In this document: piece after piece, positions 27,373 to 36,935 of the stretch
How positions within the stretch are numbered: the stretch's first letter is position 1
Layout of the letters: each line of letters opens with the position of its first letter
NCBI RefSeq assembly: GCF_024741235.1
Contig: NZ_JANSKA010000001.1
Span: 310,001 to 374,000, forward strand
DNA: 64,000 nucleotides
Direction: 5' to 3'
DNA from: Tractidigestivibacter montrealensis
GTDB taxonomy: Bacteria; Actinomycetota; Coriobacteriia; Coriobacteriales; Atopobiaceae
Program-made: the position numbers and the translations under genes
The notes under the pieces: generated by a model
What the model was told of the DNA's origin: nothing
Database searches by the model: none
The model's input: only the letters and a program-made list of their open reading frames with translations

Positions 27373-27702
27373 GCCGTCCTCCTCTCCACTCGCGTCAAGG
27401 ACCGCATGGTCCTCGGCAGTCCTTCCGCCAATGAGATTAAGCGGCTGCAGTAACGCAAGAGTTGCTGTACCGGCGCGGCAGCGTTTCCAATTGTTGCGAG
27501 ACGTGACACTTTGCTTGTCACGTATATTTCCTGCTCCGAGGCGATACGAGACCCATCCAAGCGTTGTGTTAGACGGTTGTTACGGGCAGCGACCCAACTG
27601 TTACGGCATCTCCGCCAGGCCCACTTCACTGTCTTTCGGCTCCTATCCTCAAACGTGTTTGCACGTAAGTTCGGGACCATCGGCCTTGAGAGGAGTCACC
27701 AG
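27373..27702. other. Divergent promoter region between the importer and YgeY-type genes
   Basis: These 330 bases contain no supported gene. They hold a near-ideal operator-like palindrome (27501-27523) and two direct copies of TGTTACGG exactly 21 bases apart (27578-27585 and 27599-27606). Both could bind a regulator shared by the importer and the hydrolase. I see no clear sigma-70 promoter. Confidence 0.55.
27501..27523. promoter_or_regulatory. Operator candidate, 8-bp inverted repeat with 7-base spacer
   Basis: ACGTGACA and TGTCACGT are perfect inverted repeats 7 bases apart, centred in the divergent region between the ABC ATPase and YgeY-type genes. The size and symmetry fit a dimeric repressor or CRP/FNR-like site; the binding protein is unknown. 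Confidence 0.5.
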
Positions 27703-28884
27703 ATGGAAGAGGGTCGTTCTCGGGAGCTTGTAGAACTGTGCCAAGACCTCATCCGGGCAAAGGGCTATTCGGGAGAGGAGAAGGACGTCGCAGATCGTCT
27801 TCGCAAGGAGATGGAGTCTCTGGGGTTTGACGACGTGCAGATAGACAAGAATGGCTCCGTCATTGGCACCATCCGTGGCAATCGGCCCGGACCAACGGTT
27901 CTATTTGATGGCCACATAGACACCGTGCCTGCCGAGAACGCCGAGAAGTGGACATATCCCCCCTTCGAGGCACAGATTCACGATGGGAAGATCTGGGGCC
28001 GGGGCACGAGCGACATGAAGGGCGCCGACGCGGCGTTCACGAAGGCGGTCGGCTGGTTTGCCGCCGACAAGAAGCGGGATTTCGCTGGCACCATCTGCGT
28101 CGCCGGCGTGGTGCAGGAGGAGTGCTTCGAAGGCGTCGCATCCCGCACCGTAAGCAGCATCTGCAAGCCCGACTACGTGATCATCGGCGAGGCGAGCAAT
28201 TGCAACATCAAGGTGGGCCAGCGAGGACGAGCCGAGCTCACGTTGGTCACGCATGGCAAGCCGGCACACTCCGCAAACCCCGAGAAGGGAATAAACGCCG
28301 TCTACAAGATGTGCGATTTGGTCGAGCAAGTGCGTGGGCTCGAGCCTCCGGAGCATCCTGTTCTTGGCAAGGGAATCCTCGAGCTCGTGGACATCAAGAG
28401 CGAGCCATATCCTGGCGCATCGGTGGTCCCGGAGGGATGCCGAGCCACCTATGACCGCAGGCTACTTGTGGACGAGACCCCAGAGGGCGTGCTTGAGCCG
28501 GTCAAGGACCTCATAGCTAAGGCGTCCGAGAAGGACCCCCAGCTCTCGGCGGAGGTTGGCTTCACCCATGCATCGGCCACCTGCTACACGGGCGAGACCA
28601 TCGAAGCGGAGCGCTTCTTCCCAGGCTGGCTCTACGATGAGCACGACGAATGGATTCAGCGCATCAAGTCCCATCTCGAGGAGAAGGGGCTGACTCCAGA
28701 GGTAACGCAGTACAACTTCTGCACAAACGGGAGCCACTATGCCGGCGAGGCGCACATCCCGACGATCGGGCTGGGCCCCTCAAGGGAGGACCTCGCTCAC
28801 ACCGTGGACGAATACATCGAGATTTCCCAGCTTGAGCGTGCGTGCGAGAGCTACTACGGCATCCTCGAGGCGCTGCTGGGGTAA
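27703..28884 (+). CDS. ygeY: YgeY-type M20 hydrolase linked to selenium/purine metabolism
   Basis: The 393-aa protein is an M20-family metal hydrolase of the YgeY subfamily. It has metal ligands in DGHIDTV near residue 70, GRGTSDMKG near 100 (Asp bridging ligand), catalytic QEE near 135, and the last His in REDLAHTVDEY near 370. A dimerisation domain lies between. YgeY homologues occur in the anaerobic purine/urate cluster of gut bacteria, where they are needed for degradation, and next to selenium-dependent Mo hydroxylases. The ATG at 27703 follows GAGAGGAG. It is the only plus-strand gene of the region and converges on the BMP gene. Confidence 0.87.
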   Translation: MEEGRSRELVELCQDLIRAKGYSGEEKDVADRLRKEMESLGFDDVQIDKNGSVIGTIRGNRPGPTVLFDGHIDTVPAENAEKWTYPPFEAQIHDGKIWGRGTSDMKGADAAFTKAVGWFAADKKRDFAGTICVAGVVQEECFEGVASRTVSSICKPDYVIIGEASNCNIKVGQRGRAELTLVTHGKPAHSANPEKGINAVYKMCDLVEQVRGLEPPEHPVLGKGILELVDIKSEPYPGASVVPEGCRATYDRRLLVDETPEGVLEPVKDLIAKASEKDPQLSAEVGFTHASATCYTGETIEAERFFPGWLYDEHDEWIQRIKSHLEEKGLTPEVTQYNFCTNGSHYAGEAHIPTIGLGPSREDLAHTVDEYIEISQLERACESYYGILEALLG

Positions 28885-28910
28885 GCTCGCCCAGTTTAAG
28901 GCAGCCAAGT

Positions 28911-28947
28911 TGAGGGGCTGGCAACCGAAATCGTTGCCAGCCCCTCA
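28911..28947. terminator. Bidirectional terminator between the YgeY-type and BMP genes
   Basis: A perfect 15-bp stem (28911-28925 with 28933-28947) with a 7-base loop separates convergent genes. On the plus strand it is followed by TTT. Confidence 0.8.
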
Positions 28948-28974
28948 TTTCGATAACCCAATGGCGCAGGCCTG

Positions 28975-29973
28975 CTATGCGGCAAAGGTGCCGTCCTCGA
29001 TCTGCTTCTCGTACTCGGCGAACTTGTCCTGGACGTCCTTCGAGACGAGCTTCTCCGAGAAGGTGCCCATCTTGATGGCGCCGTTCTTGATTGTCCCTTC
29101 GACAACCTTGTTGCCATAAGAGTCGTTCTCAACGTCCTCGAGGCACTGCTCGATCATCACCCGGTTGTCGGTCACGACAGAGCAAGCGATTATCTCGTCG
29201 TCCACGCTGCCAAGGTCTGAGGGCTGCGCGATGTCGTAGACGCCAGGGTGGTTCTTTATGGCCTCGCGCTCGCCGGAGTCGACTGCGGAGGCATCGCCAA
29301 AGATTACGTCGGTGCCGCTTGAGATGGCTGCCTCGGCGATTTCCTTGCCCTTGGCCACGTCGCTGTAAGAATTTGCATACACAATTGATACGCTGCAGTC
29401 TGGGTTGACGATCTGCGCGGCTTTCTTGCATGCCTCGGCCTTTGCCGCCGTAGTCCCCAACTCGATTCCCCCGACATAGGTAATCTGGTTGACCTTGGTA
29501 AGGAGTCCGGCGAGGGCCCCCACTAGATATCCAATGTCATCAGTGCTTGGCAGCATGCTCTCGATGTTGTCACTGGTCAGCTCCGAGGAGAGAACCATGA
29601 AGTGCGTCCCGGAGTTCTCGTCTGCAACCTGCTTAACGGCATCATCGAACTGGTCGCTCGGCGCGAAGACCAGGTCGTAGCCCTGGTCGCAGTAGTTCTG
29701 CATGACCGTGACCCAGTCGGAGCGGTCAACGTTCTCACTGTAGGCGGTCTCCCAGCCGCGAGACTCCGCCGCGTCGCACATGGCCTGGTATGCGCTCGAG
29801 CCCCAGCCACCGTCGTTGATGCTGTCGTTCAGTATCATCGCCACGCTGTACTTATGATCAGAAGAATCCGCCGCATTGGACGAGCCGGAAGAGGACTGCC
29901 CGCACCCTGCCAATCCAAGAAGCGCCGTCAGCGACATCGAGCCCTTCAGAAACTGTCTCCTGCTGACATCCAT
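28975..29973 (-). CDS. BMP-family substrate-binding lipoprotein with Tat-type signal (copy 2)
   Basis: The 332-aa lipoprotein starts MDVSRRQFLKG, a twin-arginine signal, followed by a hydrophobic stretch and the lipobox LAGC near residue 27. The mature part shows the BMP fold (YSVAMILNDSINDGGWGSSAYQAM; later NHPGVYDIAQPSDLG). BMP proteins bind nucleosides or purines for NupOPQ-type importers. AGGAG lies 8 bases before the ATG at 29973. It follows a close paralogue by 46 bases, and long stretches are nearly identical at DNA level, indicating recent duplication or gene conversion. Confidence 0.87.
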   Translation of the reverse strand: MDVSRRQFLKGSMSLTALLGLAGCGQSSSGSSNAADSSDHKYSVAMILNDSINDGGWGSSAYQAMCDAAESRGWETAYSENVDRSDWVTVMQNYCDQGYDLVFAPSDQFDDAVKQVADENSGTHFMVLSSELTSDNIESMLPSTDDIGYLVGALAGLLTKVNQITYVGGIELGTTAAKAEACKKAAQIVNPDCSVSIVYANSYSDVAKGKEIAEAAISSGTDVIFGDASAVDSGEREAIKNHPGVYDIAQPSDLGSVDDEIIACSVVTDNRVMIEQCLEDVENDSYGNKVVEGTIKNGAIKMGTFSEKLVSKDVQDKFAEYEKQIEDGTFAA

Positions 29974-30019
29974 ATCACGTGCTCCTTTCTCGATAAAGCC
30001 CGAGAGCCATGGGAGTGAC

Positions 30020-31030
30020 CTACTCCCCGAAGGTACCGTCCTCGATCTGCTTCTCGTACTCGGCGAACTTGTCCTGGACGTCCTTCGAGACAAGCTTCTC
30101 CGAGAAGGTGCCCATCTTGATGGCACCGTTCTCCAGGGAGCCTTCGACGAGCTTGTTGCCAAAGGAGCCAGTTTCGACGTCCTCGAGGCACTGCTCGATC
30201 ATCACCCGGTTGTCGGTCACGATGGAGCAGGCAATGACGTCATCGTCAGAGCTCCCGAGGTCAGAGGGCTGCGCGATGTCGTAGACGCCAGGGTGGTTCT
30301 TTATGGCCTCGCGCTCGCCGGAGTCGACTGCGGAGGCATCGCCGTAGATGACGTCGGTGCCACTTGAGATCGCGGATTCGGCAATCTCCTTGCCCTTGGC
30401 CACGTCGCTGTACGACCCCGCATACACAACGGATACGTTGCAGCTCGGGTTCACGATCTTGGCGGTCTTCTCGAAGGCGGCCGCCTTTGCCACAGTCGTG
30501 TCAAGTTCGACGCCGCCAACGAAGGTCACCTGGTTCGATTTGGTGAGAAGGCCGGCAAGGGTACCCGAGAGGTACCCAATCTGGTCGAGGTTGGGAAGCA
30601 TGCTCTCGATGTTGTCCGAGGTGATCTGGGACGAGAGAATCGTGAAGTGCGTATCGGGGTTGTCCTTTGCCACCTGCTGGACCGCGTCACCAAACTGCCC
30701 GCTCGGTGCGAAGACCAGGTCGTAGCCCTGGTCGCAGTAGTTCTGCATCACCGTGACCCAGTCGGACTGCTCGACGTTCTCGCTGTAGGCGGTCTCCCAA
30801 CCGCGGGCCTCAGCCGCGTCGCACATGGCCTGGTATGCGCTCGAGCCCCAGCCGCCGTCGTTGATGCTGTCGCTGAGCACCATGGCTACCTTGTAGGTGC
30901 GGCCGGTATCCCCCGAGGAGGAAGCTGCATCCGAGGACGAGGAATCCTGGCTGCAACCTGGCAACACCAGAACGCATAACACCGCCATGAGCACCGAGAC
31001 CCAACCGACAAGTGCCTTCCTACCATGCAT
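30020..31030 (-). CDS. BMP-family substrate-binding lipoprotein with Sec-type signal (copy 1)
   Basis: The 336-aa lipoprotein has a Sec signal (residues 1-25) ending in lipobox LPGC, a Ser/Asp-rich linker and a BMP domain (YKVAMVLSDSINDGGWG, FVGGVELD, YGDASAVDSGEREA). Its function is to capture a purine, nucleoside or related heterocycle for the importer at 23768-27372. It is very similar to the next gene but uses Sec rather than Tat export. GGAGG precedes the ATG. Confidence 0.87.
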   Translation of the reverse strand: MHGRKALVGWVSVLMAVLCVLVLPGCSQDSSSSDAASSSGDTGRTYKVAMVLSDSINDGGWGSSAYQAMCDAAEARGWETAYSENVEQSDWVTVMQNYCDQGYDLVFAPSGQFGDAVQQVAKDNPDTHFTILSSQITSDNIESMLPNLDQIGYLSGTLAGLLTKSNQVTFVGGVELDTTVAKAAAFEKTAKIVNPSCNVSVVYAGSYSDVAKGKEIAESAISSGTDVIYGDASAVDSGEREAIKNHPGVYDIAQPSDLGSSDDDVIACSIVTDNRVMIEQCLEDVETGSFGNKLVEGSLENGAIKMGTFSEKLVSKDVQDKFAEYEKQIEDGTFGE

Positions 31031-31174
31031 GCGACCGCCTCCTGTACCTTGTCCAAATGGCTGGTTATGACGGTAGGGGTGATTGCTTTCTCGCGTGTCG
31101 CAGTTATGTCTCAGACTGATTACGTATTCTGAAATTAATGAATATTAAGCAAATAAAATCTAAAATTACGCATA

Positions 31175-31205
31175 GATAGCCCATTGTCCCTCACGATGGG
31201 CCATC
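31175..31205 (-). terminator. Terminator of the long Mo-hydroxylase operon
   Basis: A 10-bp stem with one wobble pair (31175-31184 with 31196-31205) follows the dipeptidase stop. On the minus strand it is followed by a T-rich tract (TAATTTTAGATTTTATTT). The AT-rich segment 31100-31170 just past it probably also serves the promoter of the BMP pair. Confidence 0.75.
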
Positions 31206-31239
31206 TGGAGCACAACACTTGTTTTTTCTCCGCCCTTCC

Positions 31240-32160
31240 CTAGAGGACGCGTTCGATGAAGCCCTCCGAGTTCTGATAGAGGATCTTCTCGGCAAGCTCT
31301 TCTCCAAAGGAGTCGGCAAACGCGGCTCGAAGCACGGGAATGGACTGGACCCCCTTGATGCCTTCCGGGAAGAGGCCGTCACAGCCATCGAAGTCCGCTC
31401 CCATGACGAGAACGTCCTCTCCTCCAACCTCCATGATGTGGTCCGCGTGACGGAGGACGTCGTCGATCGTTGGCACATCCCCAACGAAGGGTGCAAAGAG
31501 GTTGAGCCCGATGACGCCACCGCGACGCGCAATCTCGGCGATGAAGGCGTCCGGAAGGTTTCTGGGCACGTCACGCACGGCACGCGCATTGGAGTGAGAG
31601 GCGACTATCGGCCCATCCACAAGTGATAGGAGGTCTTCCACCCCGGCATCTGAGAGGTGCGAGACGTCCATGACCATCCCCTGGCCCACGAGGGTGCGAA
31701 CCAGGCCTCGCCCCTCACACGTCAGGCCACTCCGCTGGTCACAGGCTGCCCCGCAGGCATACTGGTTCTGGTAGTTCCACGCGAGCATGCAGAAGCGAAC
31801 GCCCATGTCGTATGCATCACTAACATGCGAGCCTGCAAACGAGGCATCCTCGAGTGAGAGAAATGCGGCTGCGCGCCCCGATTCGTGGGCAGCGCGCATA
31901 CCTTCGGCGTCTTTCACAAGCTCGATGCGCTCCGCTTGAGCTTTCACAAGCGAGCAGGCACGGGCATAGACGCGCTCGAACTCCTCATCTACCTGCTTGG
32001 AATCGATGCTCGCCATATCCCGCCACAAGGCGAAGACCTGGGTGTATGTGTCCGCGAATGAAGACGTTCTCCTAAGGTCCACGTCGTTGTGGTTCTCGTA
32101 CAGGCTCTCGCCCTCGGGTAGCTCGGTAAGCGTGTCCGCGTGATTGTCGAAGTACCGCAC
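31240..32160 (-). CDS. M19 (renal) dipeptidase family hydrolase
   Basis: The 306-aa metal hydrolase has the M19 ligand set: HADT at residues 7-10, bridging Glu in SLEDAS near 105, His in MDVSHLSD near 170, His in ASHSNAR near 190, and Asp in GADFDG near 260. Characterised members cleave dipeptides or other small amides. The GTG at 32160 shares one base with the stop of the hydantoinase gene, so the two are coupled. In this catabolic operon it may hydrolyse an amide intermediate of ring breakdown rather than a peptide; that is inference. Confidence 0.85.
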   Translation of the reverse strand: MRYFDNHADTLTELPEGESLYENHNDVDLRRTSSFADTYTQVFALWRDMASIDSKQVDEEFERVYARACSLVKAQAERIELVKDAEGMRAAHESGRAAAFLSLEDASFAGSHVSDAYDMGVRFCMLAWNYQNQYACGAACDQRSGLTCEGRGLVRTLVGQGMVMDVSHLSDAGVEDLLSLVDGPIVASHSNARAVRDVPRNLPDAFIAEIARRGGVIGLNLFAPFVGDVPTIDDVLRHADHIMEVGGEDVLVMGADFDGCDGLFPEGIKGVQSIPVLRAAFADSFGEELAEKILYQNSEGFIERVL

Positions 32161-33527
32161 TATGCTTCCATCCTCGTCTTGTCGATTTGCTTGCCGCTAC
32201 CCGGCCTAGCCAGAACGCGCGTCCCGTCAAAGGCAAGCCGCCCGCCGTGATAGGTTCTCGCCACCCTGCCCCGAAGGCGATTGCCCTCCCAGATGGTGTA
32301 ATCCAGGGCATCTGGGGCATCCTCCACGCGAACCTGCCACTCGCCATCCTGGATTACCGCAAGGTCCGCGTCTGCACCAGGGACAATGGCCCCCTTGCGG
32401 GGGAACAGCCCATAGAACTTAGCCGCGTTCTCGGAGGTGAGAAGAACGTAGCGCCGCATGTCCATGCCACGACTTGCGACCCCCTCCGAATAGAGCCACG
32501 ACATGCGCGTCCAGACGCCATCCACGCCACAGGGCACCGTTTGGTACGTTGCATCGCGCTTGTAGCGCAGAGAGTACGGGCAGTGGTCCGTCGAGAGGAT
32601 CAGCTGCCCCTCAAGGGCCTTGTTCCAGAGCGCCTCGACGTTGCCCGCATCGCGCAGGGGAGGCGTCATGGTGAAGAGGCACCCGCCTTTGCCTTTGAGC
32701 GAGTCCTCGGTGAAGGCAAGGTAGTGTGGGCAGGTCTCGGCAACGAACTCGCCACGTGCTGGTACAGGCCCCTCCAGGAGGTCCATGGTGGCAGCGGTCG
32801 TGGAGTGAGCCACGCAGACCCGAGCGCCCGTCTCGTCGACAAGGTGCCGCAGCATGCGGACCATGCGCGCCTCGCACTCGGGAGGCCGCGTTCTTGCCAA
32901 CTCCAAGAAGTCCGTGGAATCGCCATGCTCGGCCTGGAGGCGAGCGATCTGATCCGGGTCCTCGGCGTGAACGAGGAAGGTTCGGTGGGGGTCATCCGCT
33001 AGCTTGCCAAGAATGAACCGCATGTCATCCTCGCGAAGAGTCTCCCCGTCGTAGATGGTGAAGAGCTTGAAGTCATGGATGCCCGCTCGCTCCGCAAGCG
33101 GAAGGTGCTCCATCTGCATTCGGTAATTCTCGGTGAGCACGAGGCGGAAGACGTAGTCGACCATGGAAGTCATGGCGTCGCGACGACGCCGCTCGATGGC
33201 ATGCGGGACGCTCTCCTCGCCGTCCGGCTCCACGAAGTCGATAACGGTGGTTGTCCCACCCGCCAGGGCAGCCCGAGACCCCCGGTAGAACCCATCGGCA
33301 ATGGGGACGCTTCCAAAACCACCAAAGTGGACGTGCGCATCGATACCCCCGGGCACGAGCCACGCTCCGCATGCATCAAATGTTTGGTCGGCGTTGAGCG
33401 TCGAGGGACCCACCTCAAGAATGCGACCACTGTGGCCGGCCTCCTCGGGAGCCTCGAAGGTCACGTCGCCCGAAACGATGCCATCGGGCGTCACTATCCG
33501 CGCGTTCGCGATTCTCGCAGTGCGCAC
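32160..33527 (-). CDS. Hydantoinase/dihydropyrimidinase family amidohydrolase (copy 1)
   Basis: The 455-aa cyclic amidohydrolase has the complete binuclear metal site: HVHFGG near residue 57, carboxylated-Lys segment FKLFTIYDG near 150, His in FLVHAED and VAHSTTA, and Asp in STDHCPYS near 315. Such enzymes open five- or six-membered cyclic diamides. The GTG at 33527 (GGAGGACG upstream) overlaps the Mo-hydroxylase gene by 34 bases and the dipeptidase gene by one. It is a homologue of E. coli HyuA/HydA of the purine cluster; a second copy lies at 60963. Confidence 0.85.
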   Translation of the reverse strand: MRTARIANARIVTPDGIVSGDVTFEAPEEAGHSGRILEVGPSTLNADQTFDACGAWLVPGGIDAHVHFGGFGSVPIADGFYRGSRAALAGGTTTVIDFVEPDGEESVPHAIERRRRDAMTSMVDYVFRLVLTENYRMQMEHLPLAERAGIHDFKLFTIYDGETLREDDMRFILGKLADDPHRTFLVHAEDPDQIARLQAEHGDSTDFLELARTRPPECEARMVRMLRHLVDETGARVCVAHSTTAATMDLLEGPVPARGEFVAETCPHYLAFTEDSLKGKGGCLFTMTPPLRDAGNVEALWNKALEGQLILSTDHCPYSLRYKRDATYQTVPCGVDGVWTRMSWLYSEGVASRGMDMRRYVLLTSENAAKFYGLFPRKGAIVPGADADLAVIQDGEWQVRVEDAPDALDYTIWEGNRLRGRVARTYHGGRLAFDGTRVLARPGSGKQIDKTRMEA

Positions 33528-35779
33528 AGCACGTCCTCCTCCCTGATGGGCAGACTTCGGAACTCATGACCGACGGCATTGGACACGGCCGCGGCAACGC
33601 ACCCGGCAACCGGCACCGTCCCGCACTCCCCCACACTCTTCGCGCCAAAGGGTCCGGTGTGCTCGGCGCTGTCGAGAAACTCGATGCGCACGTCACGGGG
33701 CATGTCTGTGGCACGCAGAAGATGGCAGTCGCGCAGCCTGCGGTGAGGGATGTTGCCGTTCTCGTCCAGCTCCAGCCCCTCGGACAGCGCATAGCCAATG
33801 CCCATCTGAATGCCTCCTGCGACCTGCCCCTCGAGTCCCAGGGGGTTGAGCGGTCTGCCCACGTCATGCACCGCGGCATAGCGAAGGACCTTCACCTTCC
33901 CGGTTGTTGAGTCAACGCGGACGAGGCAGAAATGCGCCCCCGCCGAGATGGGCGCCGCCGTCGTTCCGTACATCTTGGAGCAGATGATGTCGCGCTCGTG
34001 GCTGTGGGCGCTCTCCGCAACCTGACGCATGCTCACCCTGCGAGCCACCTCGCCTCTGACCTGGGCGCCATTGTCGAGAAGCTCAATCTGCTCCGGGCTC
34101 GCCCCGAGGATCTCGGCCGCTTCCTCCCTCACTCGCTGTGCCACCAGCTTAGCGCACGCGAGTGCGGAGCCGGCGCCCACGTAAGTTCCCCTGCTCGCAA
34201 AGGCCCCAACATCGAAGAGCGTCGTCTCGGTATCGGTCTTGACCAGCGAGATGTGGTCGAGGGGGATGCCCAGCTCCTCTGCCACCACGAGCATCTGGGT
34301 GGTGTTCGAGCCGTTGCCCATGTCGCTCACGCCAGTGAGCAGCGTGAAGCTACCGTCGCCATTCATCCTGATAGTTGTGCCGCAGGTATCGGGCATGATG
34401 CCAAAGAGGCTGCTTCCGTGGGGCGACACGCTGCACGCGCAGCCATAGAGGTAGCGCCTGTGCCCTGCCCTCGATTTCCTTACCTCTCCCAAGGCCTCCT
34501 CCCAGCCAAAGAGGTCACGGCCCCTGCGGATGCAATCGGCGGCGCGCATGTTTCCGATGGGCTCGCCGAGAAGGTCGATGGCATCGGGCTCGTTCACGTT
34601 CTTGAGGTAGAGGTCGCAGGCGTCGATGCCAAGGCGAGCGGCTGCCTCGTTGATCTGCGACGCCATCACGTAGAAGAGCTGAGGAGAGCCAAAGCCTCGC
34701 ATGGCACCGGCGCTGCTTCTGTTGGTATAGGCAGGATATGCCCGATAGCGCAGGTTGGGGGCTCGGAAGAGCTTGAAGAACTTGCCACCCGCCGCCCATG
34801 CCACCGACATGCTTCCGCCGGATTGGGCGCCGCATGAGAGGAAGACCTTGTAGTCACATGCGACCATCGTGCCGTCGCGCATGAAGCCCATGCGCGAATA
34901 GATGACTTCGGCATGGCGCGTTGGCCCAGAGACGATGTCCTCCTCCCGGCCAAGCACGAGCTTGACAGGTCGACCGCACTTCATCGAGAGAAGACTGGCC
35001 ACCGGCTCGCAGACCAGGTCGATCTTGCCCCCAAAGCCACCTCCCATGGCAGGGCTTATCACCCGTACGCGGCTCTCTGGAAGCTCAAGGGCCTTCGCGA
35101 GGTTTGCGCGCTGGCCAAACACGTCCTGCGAGGGGGTCCACACGGTGAGCTTGCCCAAGTCGTCGTAGCTCGCGATGCAGGCATGGGGCTCGATTGCGGC
35201 ATGGTGGATGGCAGGAACCTCGAACCTTCCCTCAACGACGAGGTCCGCCGAGACGAGCGCGGCATCAACGTCTCCTGCAGACTTATCCACGGGGATGAGC
35301 ACGTTGCCATTCTCGCGAATCTCTGGGTGAATGGGGAAGGCCCCCTCCTCCGCAGCCTTCTCCGGATCGAAGTAGGCGGGAAGGTCCTCGTACTTCACGT
35401 CGATGAGCCCGATGGCCCTCTCCGCCTCCTCGGGCGTCTCGGCAGCCACTGCCGCGACCTTGTCGCCAACGAAGCGCACCACGTCGTCCAGGATTCGCTC
35501 GGACGGGAGGACGTCGCTGTCCTCGCCATTTGCGTTGAAGCGAACACGCGGAGCGTCGAGGTGCGTCACCACCGCGTGGACGCCAGGGACCGCCTTGGCC
35601 TTGGAGACGTCGATGAAAACGATGCGCGCGTGGGGCCGCGGGGACCGCAGCACCCTCCCGTACAGCATGCCGGGCATGCTCATGTCGTCCACGTAGCGCA
35701 GGCGCCCGGTCACCTTCTGGCGGGCGTCGTACACTGCCTGGTCTTTGCCGACGACTAGACCCCTGGGCACGTCGCTCAC
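33494..35779 (-). CDS. Molybdenum hydroxylase large subunit A1 (xanthine dehydrogenase family)
   Basis: The 761-aa Mo-cofactor subunit has the N-terminal hammerhead domain (residues 15-130) and Mo-binding domains. It shows EPHACIAS near 197, GGGFGGK at 246-252, AMRGFGSPQ near 355, and the catalytic Glu in [10 protein letters not shown] near 725. These proteins hydroxylate purines or other N-heterocycles with water as oxygen source. The start is a GTG overlapping the 2Fe-2S subunit stop as GTGA, so A1 and that subunit likely form one enzyme. The selenium maturation genes nearby suggest a selenium-ligated Mo cofactor. Confidence 0.88.
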   Translation of the reverse strand: MSDVPRGLVVGKDQAVYDARQKVTGRLRYVDDMSMPGMLYGRVLRSPRPHARIVFIDVSKAKAVPGVHAVVTHLDAPRVRFNANGEDSDVLPSERILDDVVRFVGDKVAAVAAETPEEAERAIGLIDVKYEDLPAYFDPEKAAEEGAFPIHPEIRENGNVLIPVDKSAGDVDAALVSADLVVEGRFEVPAIHHAAIEPHACIASYDDLGKLTVWTPSQDVFGQRANLAKALELPESRVRVISPAMGGGFGGKIDLVCEPVASLLSMKCGRPVKLVLGREEDIVSGPTRHAEVIYSRMGFMRDGTMVACDYKVFLSCGAQSGGSMSVAWAAGGKFFKLFRAPNLRYRAYPAYTNRSSAGAMRGFGSPQLFYVMASQINEAAARLGIDACDLYLKNVNEPDAIDLLGEPIGNMRAADCIRRGRDLFGWEEALGEVRKSRAGHRRYLYGCACSVSPHGSSLFGIMPDTCGTTIRMNGDGSFTLLTGVSDMGNGSNTTQMLVVAEELGIPLDHISLVKTDTETTLFDVGAFASRGTYVGAGSALACAKLVAQRVREEAAEILGASPEQIELLDNGAQVRGEVARRVSMRQVAESAHSHERDIICSKMYGTTAAPISAGAHFCLVRVDSTTGKVKVLRYAAVHDVGRPLNPLGLEGQVAGGIQMGIGYALSEGLELDENGNIPHRRLRDCHLLRATDMPRDVRIEFLDSAEHTGPFGAKSVGECGTVPVAGCVAAAVSNAVGHEFRSLPIREEDVLCALRESRTRG

Positions 35780-36297
35780 GCCGATACGCCTCCCGTTGCA
35801 GCGACGGCGTGCGCGGAATTCTCGCCATCGGCCTCCCTCATTCGTCGCGCGGCGAGAAGCACCGCCTCGACGATCTTGACGTATCCGGTACAGCGGCAGA
35901 GGTTTGGCTTGATGGCCTCGCGCACCTCTTCCTCAGTTGGGTCTGGGTTGGAGTCGAGCAGCGCCTTTGCGCTCATGATCATGCCAGGCGTGCAGAACCC
36001 GCACTGAACTGCGCCGGCATCGATGAAGGCCTGTTGGATGGGGTGGAGCGTGAGCCCGTCGGACAGCCCCTCGATCGTCTCGATGCTCTTCCCCTCCATG
36101 TTCCGCGTGAGCAGGACGCACGAGTTGCGTGCGACTCCATCTACGATGACCCTGCAGGCGCCGCAGTCGTTGGTACCGCAGCCGCACTTGGCACCCGTGA
36201 GCCCAAGCCGCTCCCTGAGCGTCCAGAGGAGCCGCTCGGTCCTAGGGACCAGCAACGGGTAGTCACGCCCGTTCACGGTAAGCGTGACCGGAATCAT
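35776..36297 (-). CDS. 2Fe-2S subunit of molybdenum hydroxylase (with A1)
   Basis: The 173-aa protein has an N-terminal plant-ferredoxin-type cluster ([11 protein letters not shown] plus NSC, about residues 44-71) and a C-terminal four-helix cluster domain with CGFCTPGM and CRCTGY (about 105-145). It relays electrons from the Mo centre to flavin or another acceptor. The ATG at 36297 overlaps the iron-sulfur flavoprotein stop as ATGA; the earlier codon at 36312 is less likely. No FAD subunit lies directly beside it. Confidence 0.9.
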   Translation of the reverse strand: MIPVTLTVNGRDYPLLVPRTERLLWTLRERLGLTGAKCGCGTNDCGACRVIVDGVARNSCVLLTRNMEGKSIETIEGLSDGLTLHPIQQAFIDAGAVQCGFCTPGMIMSAKALLDSNPDPTEEEVREAIKPNLCRCTGYVKIVEAVLLAARRMREADGENSAHAVAATGGVSA

Positions 36298-36935
36298 GCC
36301 TGAAGGTTCCACAGGTTCGCCTCCTTCATGACCCTTGCCATAACGGCAACCTTGCGCCCGAGGACCCTCGCGTTCTCCATGCCGGCGGGATCGTCCATGT
36401 CCGTCGATCCGTCACCCGGGTTCCAGAGCATGGCACCGGTGTACATGCCGTTGCCTCCAGTCACAAGCGTCATTCCCTGCGCAAGGAAGAAGTGGTTGAT
36501 GGCATCGACCGTCATCTCTTGTCCGCCGTTGCGCGTTCCGCCAACCGCCAGTCCAGCGCCTACCTTGCGCACGAAGAACTCGGGATCGTCGATTCCACGC
36601 TTCCAGGCAGAGCGGAAGCGGTCGAAAAACGCCGCCGTCTGCGCGGTGACGTTCATCTCGTAGACGGGGCTTGCCACGATGACGCCATCTGCCTCGTAGA
36701 ACTTGTCGTAGAGCGGCGTCATGTCATCTTGGAAGACGGTGCAGCGATCGGACCCCTTCCTCAGACACTGGTTGCAGTGCACGCAGAGGCTGAACTTCTT
36801 GCCTCGCAGCTCGACGAGCTCGCACTCCACGTTGGGATCTGCGGCAGACGCCGAGTCGAGTGCTGCCTTGAGCGCCGTGTAGGCGCTCTTCCTCCGTGGG
36901 CTTCCGCAGATTCCCAGAATCTTGATGGCAGACAT
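36294..36935 (-). CDS. Iron-sulfur flavoprotein (NADPH-dependent FMN reductase fold)
   Basis: The 213-aa protein has a flavodoxin-like FMN reductase domain (GICGSPRRKSAYT at the phosphate loop, SPVYEMNVTAQ near residue 95). It carries a compact Cys motif at C51, C54, C57 and C65 (C-x2-C-x2-C-x7-C), the pattern of iron-sulfur flavoproteins that bind a 4Fe-4S cluster. It sits between two Mo-hydroxylase genes with overlaps or zero spacing, so it probably passes electrons to or from these enzymes; the partner is not known. Confidence 0.82.
   Translation of the reverse strand: MSAIKILGICGSPRRKSAYTALKAALDSASAADPNVECELVELRGKKFSLCVHCNQCLRKGSDRCTVFQDDMTPLYDKFYEADGVIVASPVYEMNVTAQTAAFFDRFRSAWKRGIDDPEFFVRKVGAGLAVGGTRNGGQEMTVDAINHFFLAQGMTLVTGGNGMYTGAMLWNPGDGSTDMDDPAGMENARVLGRKVAVMARVMKEANLWNLQA

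Noticed and set aside
25258-27453. A 731-codon plus-strand open frame opposite the ABC importer ATPase
   Set aside because: The minus-strand frames show full ABC motifs. The antisense frame is low-complexity, His/Asp-rich translation typical of shadows.
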